Source: Levilactobacillus zymae (lineage in GTDB: Bacteria > Bacillota > Bacilli > Lactobacillales > Lactobacillaceae). From it: DNA of 64,000 nucleotides. The notes beneath the pieces are model-generated. The model was not told the DNA's origin and did not search any database. It worked only from the letters and a program-made list of their open reading frames with translations. Location: contig NZ_JAVLAS010000001.1 in the NCBI RefSeq assembly GCF_032190635.1, positions 806,001-870,000 of the forward strand, in the 5' to 3' direction. Position 1 is the stretch's first letter, and each line of letters starts with the position of its first letter. The position numbers and the translations under genes are program-made. Shown here piece after piece: positions 51,637 to 60,869 of this stretch.

Positions 51637-52047
51637 ATGCGAATTCGATATATTTGTCTACTGCTGTTGAGTTTCGCCACGCTAGCCTGGGGCATGAGTT
51701 CTCCGGCGCAAGCGGCGACGGACATTCAACAATCGCAGTACGAGGTGCGATTAACACCACCGAATCAACTCCTGACTGGGAGTGACGGTGCGGTGATTGA
51801 CGGGAGCGAAGGTGATGCCGGTCAACCAAGTACCGGTAACACGACCAGTCAGGGCACCAACGCTGCTACGGGCAATCAAGCCCCCGTCACGGCAACGCAG
51901 TATGCGGATGCCAGTAAGACGCCGCTAAGCGGGCGACTCCCGCAGCTGTCGGAACAGCAATGGACCGGATTCGGATTAATTGGTGTGATTATCATGGCAC
52001 TATTGTTGGGGATATGGAAGCTGAGCCGGAAAACCCGGCGTTCATAA
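51637..52047 (+). CDS. Small LPxTG-like surface anchor protein (CscD-like)
   Basis: The 136-residue precursor has a signal peptide (about 1-27, ending SSPAQA-A), a low-complexity Gly/Thr/Asn region, and a C-terminal sorting-type signal: LPQLS (residues 101-105), hydrophobic segment GFGLIGVIIMALLLGIW, and basic tail KLSRKTRRS. The usual Thr of LPxTG is Leu. In L. plantarum csc clusters a small LPxTG protein has this position and may hold WxL proteins at the wall. The ATG at 51637 follows GGGG. It is first in the WxL operon. Confidence 0.75.
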   Translation: MRIRYICLLLLSFATLAWGMSSPAQAATDIQQSQYEVRLTPPNQLLTGSDGAVIDGSEGDAGQPSTGNTTSQGTNAATGNQAPVTATQYADASKTPLSGRLPQLSEQQWTGFGLIGVIIMALLLGIWKLSRKTRRS

Positions 52048-52068
52048 AAATGAGGAGTGTATTCTATT

Positions 52069-52695
52069 ATGACTAAGAAGACTTTACAATTACTCGCTAC
52101 TGTTGCTGCTGTTGCTGGGATGAGTTTTGCGGCTACCACGGCGCACGCCGCTGCGGATTCTGCTAGTTCTACTACGACGGCTAAGGTGACGTTGGAAGCT
52201 GGTTCGGTTGATCCTGAAAAGCCTAGTGCCGGGGGAATCGAATTGGTTTCTGCACCTAATTTAGTTTTTGAAAATGTAACGTTGGACGGGGCAACGACGC
52301 AAACCACTAAGCAAACTGGTGCGGTAGATCCAGTTGTCATTAAGAACCCAGGGGTTGCCAGTGGGTGGAACGTCACAGTGGCCAACACGGCCTTTGGTAC
52401 GGAAGCTGATGGAGCGGGTGACACGATTAAGGCCGGGACGATGACCTTAACCAGCACAACGCCAACCACTACGAACACCGATACAACGGACACTGCTAAC
52501 ACACCAACAGCTCAAACGGTTGAATTGCCGACTGAAGGAACTACGGCTAAGCCGGTTGCGTCTGCCGCTCTTAAGGCCGGGGTTGGGACTTGGAACGTCA
52601 ACTACTCAAATGCTGCATTAACGGTTCCTGCCAACAACGTTGCCGGGGCTTACACGTCCAACCTGACTTGGACGTTGACGAACGCGCCAGCTTAA
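52069..52695 (+). CDS. WxL domain surface protein
   Basis: The 208-residue secreted protein has a signal peptide (cleavage about 30, AHAAADS) and a WxL domain: the distal W in SGWNVTVANTAF and the proximal motif LTWTLTNAPA at the C terminus. WxL domains bind peptidoglycan non-covalently. TGAGGAGTG sets the ATG. A Thr-rich linker lies in the middle. It is probably a wall-bound subunit of a csc-like complex. Confidence 0.92.
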   Translation: MTKKTLQLLATVAAVAGMSFAATTAHAAADSASSTTTAKVTLEAGSVDPEKPSAGGIELVSAPNLVFENVTLDGATTQTTKQTGAVDPVVIKNPGVASGWNVTVANTAFGTEADGAGDTIKAGTMTLTSTTPTTTNTDTTDTANTPTAQTVELPTEGTTAKPVASAALKAGVGTWNVNYSNAALTVPANNVAGAYTSNLTWTLTNAPA

Positions 52696-52719
52696 GCTAA
52701 ATAGCAAGGAGGCCTCACA

Positions 52720-53421
52720 ATGAAGCGTTGGATGCTAATACTTGTGGCCTCGTTAGCACTCGGAGCGGGTTGGCCGTTAGCCAGGGCTTCTGCGAGTACG
52801 GACAGTAAGACGACCTCCGCGAAAGTGACGGTAAAGTCGGATTTAAGTACTGATCCAGTTCCACCAGTTGATCCAGATGGTTCTGGTAATCCGTTTCCAG
52901 GGGATTCGAATGATCCGAACAACCAGGGAACCGGGTCACGCGGACATCTAACGCTAGACTATATTTCAAATTTGAAATTTCAACAGCAGGGGATTACGGG
53001 GAATTTTATTACCGCGACCGCGACCAATTCTCGGGCGTTCGTTCAGATTAGTGACCGTCGGGGAACCGGAAAGGGCTGGAGCTTGATGCTCAAGCCGGAA
53101 CCCCTGGTGGGGCAACAGGATGCCTCGACGATTACCGCGGCGACCCTGTCTTTGGGATATGCTTATTTCCTATCTAGTGGCGCTAATATTACCAAAGCAC
53201 CATCTTTCGTGGCTAAGTCGGCTTTACCGATGAATAGTTACTCGTTGGTTGCCCGCGCCCAGGACGTTCCTGGCGATCGGCAAGGGATGGGCACCTGGTT
53301 ACTACGGCTGAACACCAAGTCGACGGACCCAGTGAGCCTGGAGGTTGCATCGTCAGCGGTGACGGCGCAACAAACCTACAAGGGAACCCTCTCTTGGTTA
53401 CTAACGGATACGCCACAATAA
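52720..53421 (+). CDS. WxL domain surface protein, second copy
   Basis: The 233-residue protein has a signal peptide (about 1-24) and a Pro/Asn/Asp-rich segment (residues about 40-70). Its WxL domain has GTGKGWSLMLKPEPL and the final LSWLLTDTPQ. AAGGAGG sets the ATG. It is cotranscribed with the preceding WxL gene, 24 bases away. It differs enough in sequence to be a separate subunit rather than a recent duplicate. Confidence 0.9.
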   Translation: MKRWMLILVASLALGAGWPLARASASTDSKTTSAKVTVKSDLSTDPVPPVDPDGSGNPFPGDSNDPNNQGTGSRGHLTLDYISNLKFQQQGITGNFITATATNSRAFVQISDRRGTGKGWSLMLKPEPLVGQQDASTITAATLSLGYAYFLSSGANITKAPSFVAKSALPMNSYSLVARAQDVPGDRQGMGTWLLRLNTKSTDPVSLEVASSAVTAQQTYKGTLSWLLTDTPQ

Positions 53422-53439
53422 GTTATTTACAGATATGAG

Positions 53440-53471
53440 ACGATGGTTTGTTCTGCAAACCATCGTTTTTG
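53440..53471 (+). terminator. Terminator of the small WxL operon
   Basis: The stem acgatggtttg/caaaccatcgt is perfect and followed by Ts. Confidence 0.88.
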
Positions 53472-53526
53472 GGTTCACGGCCGTTTGCCGGGTGACGTCT
53501 AATATGAAATAGATAATAACTCCGGT

Positions 53527-53555
53527 AAGACACCGGTGTGTGGATTTGCTATAAT
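53527..53555 (+). promoter_or_regulatory. Promoter of the DUF916 gene
   Basis: AAGACA (53527-53532), 17-bp spacer, extended TGC-TATAAT (53550-53555). Confidence 0.6.
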
Positions 53556-53590
53556 GAAGGCAAATTAGGAAAAGTTGGAGGCAATTGAAA

Positions 53591-54631
53591 ATGAGACGTT
53601 TTGGGCAGTGGCTATTAGCTTTAGGAACCATTCTGCTTGCGTTTGGGGGTTACCAGCAGATAGCCCATGCGGAATCTGTCGGGTACACCGTTAACGCGGT
53701 CTTACCCAAAAACCAGGATGATTCGACAGCAACTTATTTTGCCTTACGCATGAAACCGAGTCAGCAACAGAAGTTGTCGGTTGTGATTACGAATCAAACG
53801 AAAAAAACACAGCGCTTTCAAGTACGAGTTAACCAGGCCATCACCAACGAAAACGGGGTCATTGACTATAGTCAAAGTCAGCCCACCCTGGACAGCTCGT
53901 TAAAGACGGGGATCAAGGATATCTTCGCCAAGCAAAGCTTACCCACGGTGACGGTTCCCGGCAACCGGTCGAAAACGGTTTCTTTGCAAGTTAAGATGCC
54001 GGCCAAGAAGATTAATGGGATGATTCTGGGGGGCATTAACGTCCAGAAACTCAGTAACACGGATAAGAAGGCCAAGAAAGGGGTTATGATCAATAATCGC
54101 TTTGCCTACGTGATTGGGTTGCGGCTACGCGAAGCCAGCGTCGATGTGGCCCCGAACATGAACCTGTTAGCCGTTGAAGCGGGCCAGACCAACTCATTGA
54201 ACCAGGTCAAGGCCCAGTTGCAAAACCCGGAACCGGGGATCATGAGCAACCTCAAGGTTAAGGCCCACGTGACCAAACAGGGCGACAGCAAGGTCATCTT
54301 AAAGAACGAAAAGTCCAATATGGCCATGGCACCGAACAGTAATTTCAAATACGCGATTCCTTGGGGCAACACCCAGTTGAAGGCGGGAACCTATACGTTA
54401 ACGCTGGATGCCACGGCCAAGGGCGGGTATCACTGGCACTTCGTTCGTAACTTTACGATTACCCAGAAGCAGTTGAATAAGTTAGCGAACAAATTTAACC
54501 AGCCCCAACAAAAGAGCTACTTCTGGTGGTTCGTCGGTGGGGGCCTCATTATTTTGATTCTGTTAGCCATCATTCTGTACCTGTTGTGGAAGAACCGGCG
54601 TAACCGGAACGAAGAAGATTCGGCAGAATAA
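53591..54631 (+). CDS. DUF916/DUF3324 membrane-anchored surface protein (CscA-like)
   Basis: The 346-residue protein has a signal peptide (about 1-30, AHAES), a DUF916 domain (PKNQDDSTATYFALRMKPSQQQKLSVVITN, KTVSLQVKMPAKKINGMILGGINV) and a DUF3324 domain. A C-terminal transmembrane helix follows (YFWWFVGGGLIILILLAIILYLLWKNRRN). In csc clusters such proteins act as membrane scaffold for WxL proteins. GTTGGAGG sets ATG 53591. It has its own promoter but lies between WxL genes. Confidence 0.92.
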   Translation: MRRFGQWLLALGTILLAFGGYQQIAHAESVGYTVNAVLPKNQDDSTATYFALRMKPSQQQKLSVVITNQTKKTQRFQVRVNQAITNENGVIDYSQSQPTLDSSLKTGIKDIFAKQSLPTVTVPGNRSKTVSLQVKMPAKKINGMILGGINVQKLSNTDKKAKKGVMINNRFAYVIGLRLREASVDVAPNMNLLAVEAGQTNSLNQVKAQLQNPEPGIMSNLKVKAHVTKQGDSKVILKNEKSNMAMAPNSNFKYAIPWGNTQLKAGTYTLTLDATAKGGYHWHFVRNFTITQKQLNKLANKFNQPQQKSYFWWFVGGGLIILILLAIILYLLWKNRRNRNEEDSAE

Positions 54632-54649
54632 GTTGCACGTAACGATTGA

Positions 54650-54675
54650 ACGACGTTGACAAAACGTCGTTTATT
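54650..54675 (+). terminator. Terminator after the DUF916 gene
   Basis: The stem aacgacgt/acgtcgtt is followed by ttattttt-like sequence. A TATAAT (54683-54688) just after it may serve the next gene. Confidence 0.6.
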
Positions 54676-54866
54676 TTGGACATATAATTCAGCGTGTTAA
54701 TTTTAATGATAACAATAAAATTCACGGGTAATTTAATTGTGTTGCGAGGTTAGGCCGGGCACTAGCCACGTTGAGCTTACCGGTCACGGATATCGGATGA
54801 CCGGCAACCGGTGGGTGGTTACGGTGAACGCCCACGACATGAGGGGATACAAGGGAGGAACCTTGA

Positions 54867-56996
54867 ATGACATTCAAACAAGTCCTATTGGGCAGCATGG
54901 TGGCCTTAACCGCCTGGGGCCTGGGCGGGTTAACGGCGGCCGCAGACTGGACGGTTGCCAAGAATACTGCGCCCCAGGGTATTCGTTTAAGTCAGTATTT
55001 TCAGGTGGGGCAAGGACAACTAAGTACGGGATACTATAACGTGGCGAACGTGCAGGACGTTTCCGCAGACCCGGCGACGAATCCCACCCAGATGGTGGCC
55101 TTAACGGATGACTCGATCAGGGGGAAGGATAACCAGGTGGGATCGGTCTGGTCACAACCGGGTTTTGAATTCGACCTGAACCGGGATCAAACGGCGTCGA
55201 TGTGGTTGTACTTCGGTAACCGGGGCTCGACCACGCCCGCCAACGACTTTGCGGGTGATGGTATGGCGTTAGTATTACAGAATGATCCCCGGGGGGCCAA
55301 GGCTATCGCCGGAAACTCAGGCGCCGACTTTCAGGGGCAAACCTTGGGGGTGTGGGGGTACGACTTCGGGACGACCGCTACGGCGGTGGCTCAATCGGCC
55401 ATTCAAAACAGCTGGGCGCTGGAATTTGACTCACACCTTAACAATAGTACGGTCAAGGGTGCTAACTTTGACGCCGGGAACACCTACGACCACATTGGCT
55501 GGAATTACCCGGGGGATGCGGGGACCTACAAGATGAGTTCGGGGACGGCCGTGCTGACTCATCACGATTTAGTTCAGGGACGTAACGGTAAATGGTTGTC
55601 GGATAATCAGTGGCACCATTTAACGGTTAAATGGCACCATGCCACCGGCACCATGAATTACGCGTTTGACGATAAAGATCCCCTTACAAATGAAACCGCT
55701 ACCGGAGCCACGGGGAGTGCCCAGTTGGATACCAGCAAGCTGGCGACGACAACGGGCAAGGTGATGTGGGGCTTCACGGGCTCGATTACCGCAAACAACT
55801 TCGAAAATAACGCTGTGATCTTCGAAAGCTTACCGAACCTGGTGGATAGTTCCGCTACGGCGAACGTGCAGGACTTGACCACCGGCCAGGCGGTGACTAA
55901 TGGGGCGTTAATCAATGCGGGGGACCACCTCCGATATACTTACACGGCCACCTACAATCGGGACACCTCTAATCCCAATAGCAATTGGACCAACGTGACC
56001 GCTAACGTGAAGGTGCCGATGGGCTTAACCTATACGGGGGCCACCATCACGAATGGTAACCAGGTCACCAAGATTTCGGATATGAGCAACCTGACCACGA
56101 ACCTGGAAGATACCTGGAAGGTCGGTCAGTTGGGACCGGATAATCCCACGGCCACGGTGACGGTGGACGCCACCATTCCCAGCACTCAGGCTGGGTTGAG
56201 CATTCGGGGCGGAACCACGAAGTTCGTGGGGACGGAATCCGTCGCCACGGCCAAGGCTAATGATTTGAAGATTAATCCGGTAACTACCGCACTCACGGTG
56301 AAACCGGACCAAACGAGTCTGGACACCGTCAAGGGCCAGGATGTACGGGTTACGGGGACGATAACCAGCACGAATTCGTTTACCAACAGCAACCTGACCA
56401 TCCATCCGCGGGTGGGCGAAACGGATCTGCCGAACGTGACGTTAAGCGATCAGGATCCGCAGGGGCACTTTACGGTAACGATTCCGGCGAGTGCCTTGAC
56501 CGTCGGGGGCAATACCTTGACGTTGAGCGCCTACGATACCAGTAGTCACATCTCACCGGAAGCCACCGTGACCATCAACGTGGGGGTCTTGGCCTTTGAG
56601 TCCATCTCTTCAGAAGCGGCCTTTAACGATACCACGCTAACCGGGGAGAGCCAGAACGTGGCCACCAACGGCGGATGGTTACTGAAGGTTAAGGACACGC
56701 GGGCGGTTGGCAGCCAGTGGCAATTGAATGCTCAGGTTAGTGCGCCCTTCGTGGCGTCGGACCGTAAGCTCTCGGGCGCTTTAGTCTATGAAGATACCAC
56801 GGGGGATCAAAAGACGATTGGTGAGACGGCGACGCCGGTTATGACGCATACGCGCACCAATGCGGATACCGATGTGACCGACGTTGCGGGTAATTGGACC
56901 CAGGATAAGGGCCTGTTGCTCCACCTGACCGGCAATAATACGGCGGGAACCTACAGTGGCCAGATTACCTGGACGTTGCAAAATGCGCCGGCTTAA
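54867..56996 (+). CDS. Large WxL protein with L-type-lectin-like domain
   Basis: The 709-residue protein has a signal peptide (about 1-26). A lectin-like beta-sandwich domain follows at about residues 30-310, with FEFDLNRDQTASMWLYFG, GDGMALVLQNDPRG, LGVWGYD, NSWALEFDSHLN and WHHLTVKWHHATGTMNYAF. Next come Ig-like or DUF11-type repeats (about 330-560) and a C-terminal WxL domain (GGWLLKVKDTRAVGSQWQL, ITWTLQNAPA). The Asp and Asn residues fit a calcium-dependent sugar site. GGGAGGAA sets the ATG. It is likely a CscC-type sugar-binding subunit. Confidence 0.9.
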   Translation: MTFKQVLLGSMVALTAWGLGGLTAAADWTVAKNTAPQGIRLSQYFQVGQGQLSTGYYNVANVQDVSADPATNPTQMVALTDDSIRGKDNQVGSVWSQPGFEFDLNRDQTASMWLYFGNRGSTTPANDFAGDGMALVLQNDPRGAKAIAGNSGADFQGQTLGVWGYDFGTTATAVAQSAIQNSWALEFDSHLNNSTVKGANFDAGNTYDHIGWNYPGDAGTYKMSSGTAVLTHHDLVQGRNGKWLSDNQWHHLTVKWHHATGTMNYAFDDKDPLTNETATGATGSAQLDTSKLATTTGKVMWGFTGSITANNFENNAVIFESLPNLVDSSATANVQDLTTGQAVTNGALINAGDHLRYTYTATYNRDTSNPNSNWTNVTANVKVPMGLTYTGATITNGNQVTKISDMSNLTTNLEDTWKVGQLGPDNPTATVTVDATIPSTQAGLSIRGGTTKFVGTESVATAKANDLKINPVTTALTVKPDQTSLDTVKGQDVRVTGTITSTNSFTNSNLTIHPRVGETDLPNVTLSDQDPQGHFTVTIPASALTVGGNTLTLSAYDTSSHISPEATVTINVGVLAFESISSEAAFNDTTLTGESQNVATNGGWLLKVKDTRAVGSQWQLNAQVSAPFVASDRKLSGALVYEDTTGDQKTIGETATPVMTHTRTNADTDVTDVAGNWTQDKGLLLHLTGNNTAGTYSGQITWTLQNAPA

Positions 56997-56999
56997 CAT

Positions 57000-57292
57000 C
57001 ACGGGCTGAGCCAAGTGAACGCTCGGTTGTTTAATTGATGAAGTAGTACGTTAAAACGACAATGATTCCCGAAAGTTGGGGATCATTGTCGTTTTTGAGT
57101 GAGGTGGTGGCCCCGCTTAGTTGGCCCGGGCTGCGGGCGCTAGGGTGATAGATGATGGGGAAACTAAATTGGCCAGCAATTGATACAGCTTAAAAAGTGT
57201 AGGGTTCCGGTCGGCCTTGCGGTATATTAGGCAACGGAAGCAATGGTTGCTGGGATAAAATAATTTATTAAAACGAAGGGAGTCCGGGCAGC
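57000..57292 (+). terminator. Terminator and leader between the two lectin-WxL genes
   Basis: A long perfect stem (aaaacgacaatgat at 57053-57066 with the reverse copy ending at 57096) closes the first gene. The rest of the gap has no gene; a GAAGGGAG binding site (57276-57283) precedes the GTG start of the second. Confidence 0.85.
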
Positions 57293-59449
57293 GTGAGAAT
57301 CTGGGGAAGTTGGCGCTGGTGGGTCATGGGCATGGTAATTTTATTGGGGATCGGTCGACCGGGAGTGGTACACGGATCGGATGCCACAGAGGCGCGAGCC
57401 GATGCGCCGCAAGGGGTGGAGCTAGAGCGCTACCTGGAGATGGGCACGGCCAGCTTGCCGGGATATGCCTTTAACCGGGTCGACCCATTTCAAACGGTGA
57501 CCTCGACCCAAGCTAAGCACACCCAAATGCTCTTGTTGACGGATGATTGGTACGGCAAGGCCGGACTTTTTTGGTCACGGCCCGGTTACGACTTTCATCT
57601 GGATCAGAACCAAACGCTCTCGCTGTGGCTCCACCTCGGCTATCGGGGGGCGACGGGGACCCCTGGTGAGGGCCTCGCTCTGGTCTTACAGAATGATGCC
57701 CGGGGAACGGCGGCCGGCCCCAGCGGACTGTCGATTCCCAGTGAGACCTTAGGCGTCTGGGGGGTGGACCAGAACACGGCGACGGCGGCTGCGGTGGCGC
57801 AGACGGCCATTCAAAATAGCTGGGCATTAGTGTTTGACACCCACAACAATGCGGGCTTTCCGCAAAACACTCATCCGGGGAATAACTTTGATCACCAGGT
57901 CAGGGCGAATGCTCCGGTCATCCGCTATCCCCATATCGGGACGGGAGCTCCCGGAGAACCCACCACCTATGTTCCCCAAAGCGTCACGAAACCGCACGTC
58001 CCCACCGCCTATTCTTCGGCGATTGACTATAGTAGCTTGGTCCAGGGGGACGACGCCAACTTTCTGCTGGCCAAGACCTGGTACCACCTGACGCTGAACT
58101 GGGATGCGACGACTCACCAGATGACCTACTTATTCGACGATAAGGATCCGGACACGGGAGCGGCGTTGCCGGGGATTAAACGTTCGGTGACGGTAGATCC
58201 ACAGATTTTTCACAGTCCGACTCACCAAGTTCGGTGGGGAGTGACGGCGATGACGGGGGCGAACAACTCCGGTATCCGCGAGGACCATGCCGTGGTGGTC
58301 GAGCAATTACCGAACCTGGTCCAAAGCACGGCCGCAGCGGATCTGACCGATACCACCACGGGACGGACCGTCGCCCCCGGCGAGACGGTGACCGGGGGCG
58401 ACGATGTGCGGTTGACCTACACCACGCACTATACGCACGGGTCATCGGACTGGACGGGACTGCAAGCAAGTCTGCGTTTGCCCCAGGGCATTGACTATGA
58501 CCAGGCCAGCCTGACGATTGACGGGAAGACCACGGCCCTGTCGCTTAGCCAGCTCGCTAACGGCGCCGTGAGTTACTCACTACCGAACTTAAATCGCAAC
58601 CGGTCGACGGTTCAAATCCGGTTACGTGGGCGAGTCACCAATACCGACACCACCGTTGCGGGGACCACCAGTCACTTTAAGGGTAACGAGGCCGTAGCAA
58701 CGGCCAGTACCCCGGCGTTTACCGTGCAGCGACTGGTTCCCAAGTTGTGGGTGAAGCTCACCTCACCAACTGCGGTCTTGGCGACCGGACAAAGGGTGAC
58801 CATCACGGGACGGGTTGGTGCAACGGCGACTCAGGCGGGGGCCGTGGGGTTAACGGTCACGCCCATCCTCAATGACGATCCGGGACAGTTGCCGGTCGTT
58901 ACCCCCACGACGACCGGACAATTTACCGTGTCGGTGCCGGTGACCCAATTGCGCGGTGGCCTGAACCGGGTAACGGTGGTGGCGAGCGATGCGGCGGGCG
59001 ACCGTTCGCTAGCGCAGACGGTGACCATTACCGCCGGCAAGTTGAGTTTTGGCCCGGTTTCCACCGCGGCAGCCTTTACGCCGACCACGCTAACGGGCAG
59101 TCCCCAAATGGTGGCGCCCGCCGGCAAGTGGCAGTTAGCCATTGAGGATACCCGTGCGGTGGGCAGTCGGTGGAACTTATTGGCGATCACGACACCGTTT
59201 CGTTCTGCGCAACGGTCGTTGGCCGGGCAGTTAGTCTACCAATCACCCACGGCTACTGCGGTTCCGTTAAAAGCTACTGCCAGCAATCCAATTATGACGC
59301 ACAAAAAGGCGACCCCGGAGCCGGACCAGGTGGATGTGGCCGCCAGTTGGAACGCCCAGACCGGGTTGTTCCTGAAGTTGTACGGCACCAACCTACCGGG
59401 AACGTATCAGGGTATGTTGACCTGGTTACTGCAAGATGCCCCTGCCTAG
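57293..59449 (+). CDS. Second large WxL protein with L-type-lectin-like domain
   Basis: This 718-residue paralogue of the preceding gene has the same plan: signal peptide, lectin-like half (YDFHLDQNQTLSLWLHLGYRG, GEGLALVLQND, LGVWGVDQ, NSWALVFDTHNN, WYHLTLNWDATTHQMTYLF) and Ig-like repeats. The C-terminal WxL domain has GKWQLAIEDTRAVGSRWNL and LTWLLQDAPA. It carries a loop insertion (about residues 195-240) absent from the first copy. The start is GTG 57293 (MRIWGSWRWW). Divergence is large enough that the two probably bind different ligands. Confidence 0.88.
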   Translation: MRIWGSWRWWVMGMVILLGIGRPGVVHGSDATEARADAPQGVELERYLEMGTASLPGYAFNRVDPFQTVTSTQAKHTQMLLLTDDWYGKAGLFWSRPGYDFHLDQNQTLSLWLHLGYRGATGTPGEGLALVLQNDARGTAAGPSGLSIPSETLGVWGVDQNTATAAAVAQTAIQNSWALVFDTHNNAGFPQNTHPGNNFDHQVRANAPVIRYPHIGTGAPGEPTTYVPQSVTKPHVPTAYSSAIDYSSLVQGDDANFLLAKTWYHLTLNWDATTHQMTYLFDDKDPDTGAALPGIKRSVTVDPQIFHSPTHQVRWGVTAMTGANNSGIREDHAVVVEQLPNLVQSTAAADLTDTTTGRTVAPGETVTGGDDVRLTYTTHYTHGSSDWTGLQASLRLPQGIDYDQASLTIDGKTTALSLSQLANGAVSYSLPNLNRNRSTVQIRLRGRVTNTDTTVAGTTSHFKGNEAVATASTPAFTVQRLVPKLWVKLTSPTAVLATGQRVTITGRVGATATQAGAVGLTVTPILNDDPGQLPVVTPTTTGQFTVSVPVTQLRGGLNRVTVVASDAAGDRSLAQTVTITAGKLSFGPVSTAAAFTPTTLTGSPQMVAPAGKWQLAIEDTRAVGSRWNLLAITTPFRSAQRSLAGQLVYQSPTATAVPLKATASNPIMTHKKATPEPDQVDVAASWNAQTGLFLKLYGTNLPGTYQGMLTWLLQDAPA

Positions 59450-59464
59450 CGCGAAGCCGGGCGA

Positions 59465-60076
59465 CTAAAAGGCCAGTTGCGTAAAGGTCCAGAAGAGTTT
59501 GGCTCCGTATAAGAGGATAATGAGCCCACAAACGAGATTAATGCCTCGCAGAATCTTAGCGTTAAACCCATTTTTAAAGTGGGAAATCAACAGGGTGATC
59601 CCAGAAAACCAAATCACCGAGGCCAAGGCGACCCCGGTGATGAACGGAGCGGCGCTACTAGCGGGCATCGACACGTGAAAGGCCCCCAGTAGCATGGTGC
59701 CATCGATAATGGCTTGGGGGTTACACCAGGTCACGACAAAGGCGGTGACGATGGTTTTCCCCAACGCGGTCACCACCTCTTGGGGCGCTTGAGTGGTGGG
59801 ATGGGTACGTAATAGGTTGGCCCCGATGTAGATCACGATGAGACTGCCCACTAAGAGAATCACGGCTTGCAGCCAGTGATAGCGTTGCATCAGCGCCCCG
59901 ATGCCAAAAAAGCAGCTGAGCGAAAGGGCAATATCGAAGAAAATCACGATCCAGGCGGTCAATAGGGCCCGTCGTTTGGGCTGGCCCAGTGCGGAGTTGA
60001 TGACGAATAGGTTTTGGAGTCCAATCGGTGCCACGTAGGCTAGCCCCATGGTGAGTCCTTGAATTAAAAAAGTCAT
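59465..60076 (-). CDS. LysE/ArgO-family amino acid exporter
   Basis: The 203-residue membrane protein has six hydrophobic segments and the family start MTFLIQGLTMGLAYVAPIGLQNLFVINSAL, with the conserved GLAYVAPIGLQN and WCNPQAIIDGTMLLGAF. It should export a basic amino acid such as lysine or arginine, or a related compound. GGGAGGT on the minus strand sets the ATG at 60076; a longer frame to 60211 is rejected. It ends 15 bases from the end of the second lectin gene and converges on it. Confidence 0.92.
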   Translation of the reverse strand: MTFLIQGLTMGLAYVAPIGLQNLFVINSALGQPKRRALLTAWIVIFFDIALSLSCFFGIGALMQRYHWLQAVILLVGSLIVIYIGANLLRTHPTTQAPQEVVTALGKTIVTAFVVTWCNPQAIIDGTMLLGAFHVSMPASSAAPFITGVALASVIWFSGITLLISHFKNGFNAKILRGINLVCGLIILLYGAKLFWTFTQLAF

Positions 60077-60175
60077 GGTGAAGTTACCTCCCAGAATTAA
60101 GTTGCTGGGTCCCATTATAGAAAGCCGCGAAAGTCCTGTCCCCAACCAAATGACGATTGACCACCCAACCAAGTC

Positions 60176-60217
60176 AAAAAACGTGAACGCCCCGGTGCGG
60201 GAGGCGTTCACGTTTTA
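60176..60217. terminator. Bidirectional terminator
   Basis: The arms aaaaacgtgaacgcc and ggcgttcacgtttta are almost perfect inverse copies. It ends the minus-strand phosphatase gene. Confidence 0.88.
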
Positions 60218-60303
60218 TTAAAACTAATTTATGGGCGCAACGTTTTTGGATGAATTCGCCAGGTCATCACGCTACTGACCAACGGCTTATAATAGAAATG
60301 ACC

Positions 60304-60762
60304 CTATTTTAGGGCGGTTAACCACGCTGGAATTGCGGCGGCCAGTTCCTGATAGGTGAGTTCGAATTTGTGGGTATACCAGGGATCGTCGATGGCCTGT
60401 CCCTGCCGACCGGGAAGAATGTCCAAGCAAAGCTTCACCTTAGCGGCGTCGGCGGCTGACGGGGCCAACCGTTGCAGGTTGGCGACGTTGGCGTGATCCA
60501 TGGTGATGATGGTGTCGGCCCACGTAAAGTCAGCGGCGGTGATGGGTCGCGAGCGATGGTCACTAGCGTCTAGCCCGTGATGGCGCATGGCCTTTAAGGC
60601 GCCGGGATGGGGCGGGTTCCCCTCTTCTTCGGGACTAGTCGCAACGGATTTAACGGTAAACTGGGATTGCCAACCGTGCTGGTCAATCAGCTGTTGAGCG
60701 ATGGCCTCGGCCATGGGGGAGCGGCAGATGTTGCCTAGACAAACGAATAAAATATGGTGCAT
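60304..60762 (-). CDS. Low-molecular-weight protein-tyrosine phosphatase
   Basis: The 152-residue protein starts with the phosphate loop VCLGNICRSPMAEA (C-x5-R-S) and ends with the catalytic Asp region DDPWYTHKFELTYQ, typical of this family. It removes phosphate from tyrosine or, in some members, arginine. It is divergent from lemA. The minus-strand AGGAGGTT lies before the ATG. Confidence 0.95.
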   Translation of the reverse strand: MHHILFVCLGNICRSPMAEAIAQQLIDQHGWQSQFTVKSVATSPEEEGNPPHPGALKAMRHHGLDASDHRSRPITAADFTWADTIITMDHANVANLQRLAPSAADAAKVKLCLDILPGRQGQAIDDPWYTHKFELTYQELAAAIPAWLTALK

Positions 60763-60869
60763 ATGGTGAACCTCCTAAAGGATTGGTAAAATTACTAGGT
60801 AGATGCTGGTGTCGCCCTACCGCGTTTGTTATGATAAGTCTAACAAATTTAATTGGAGGAGTGGTCACG

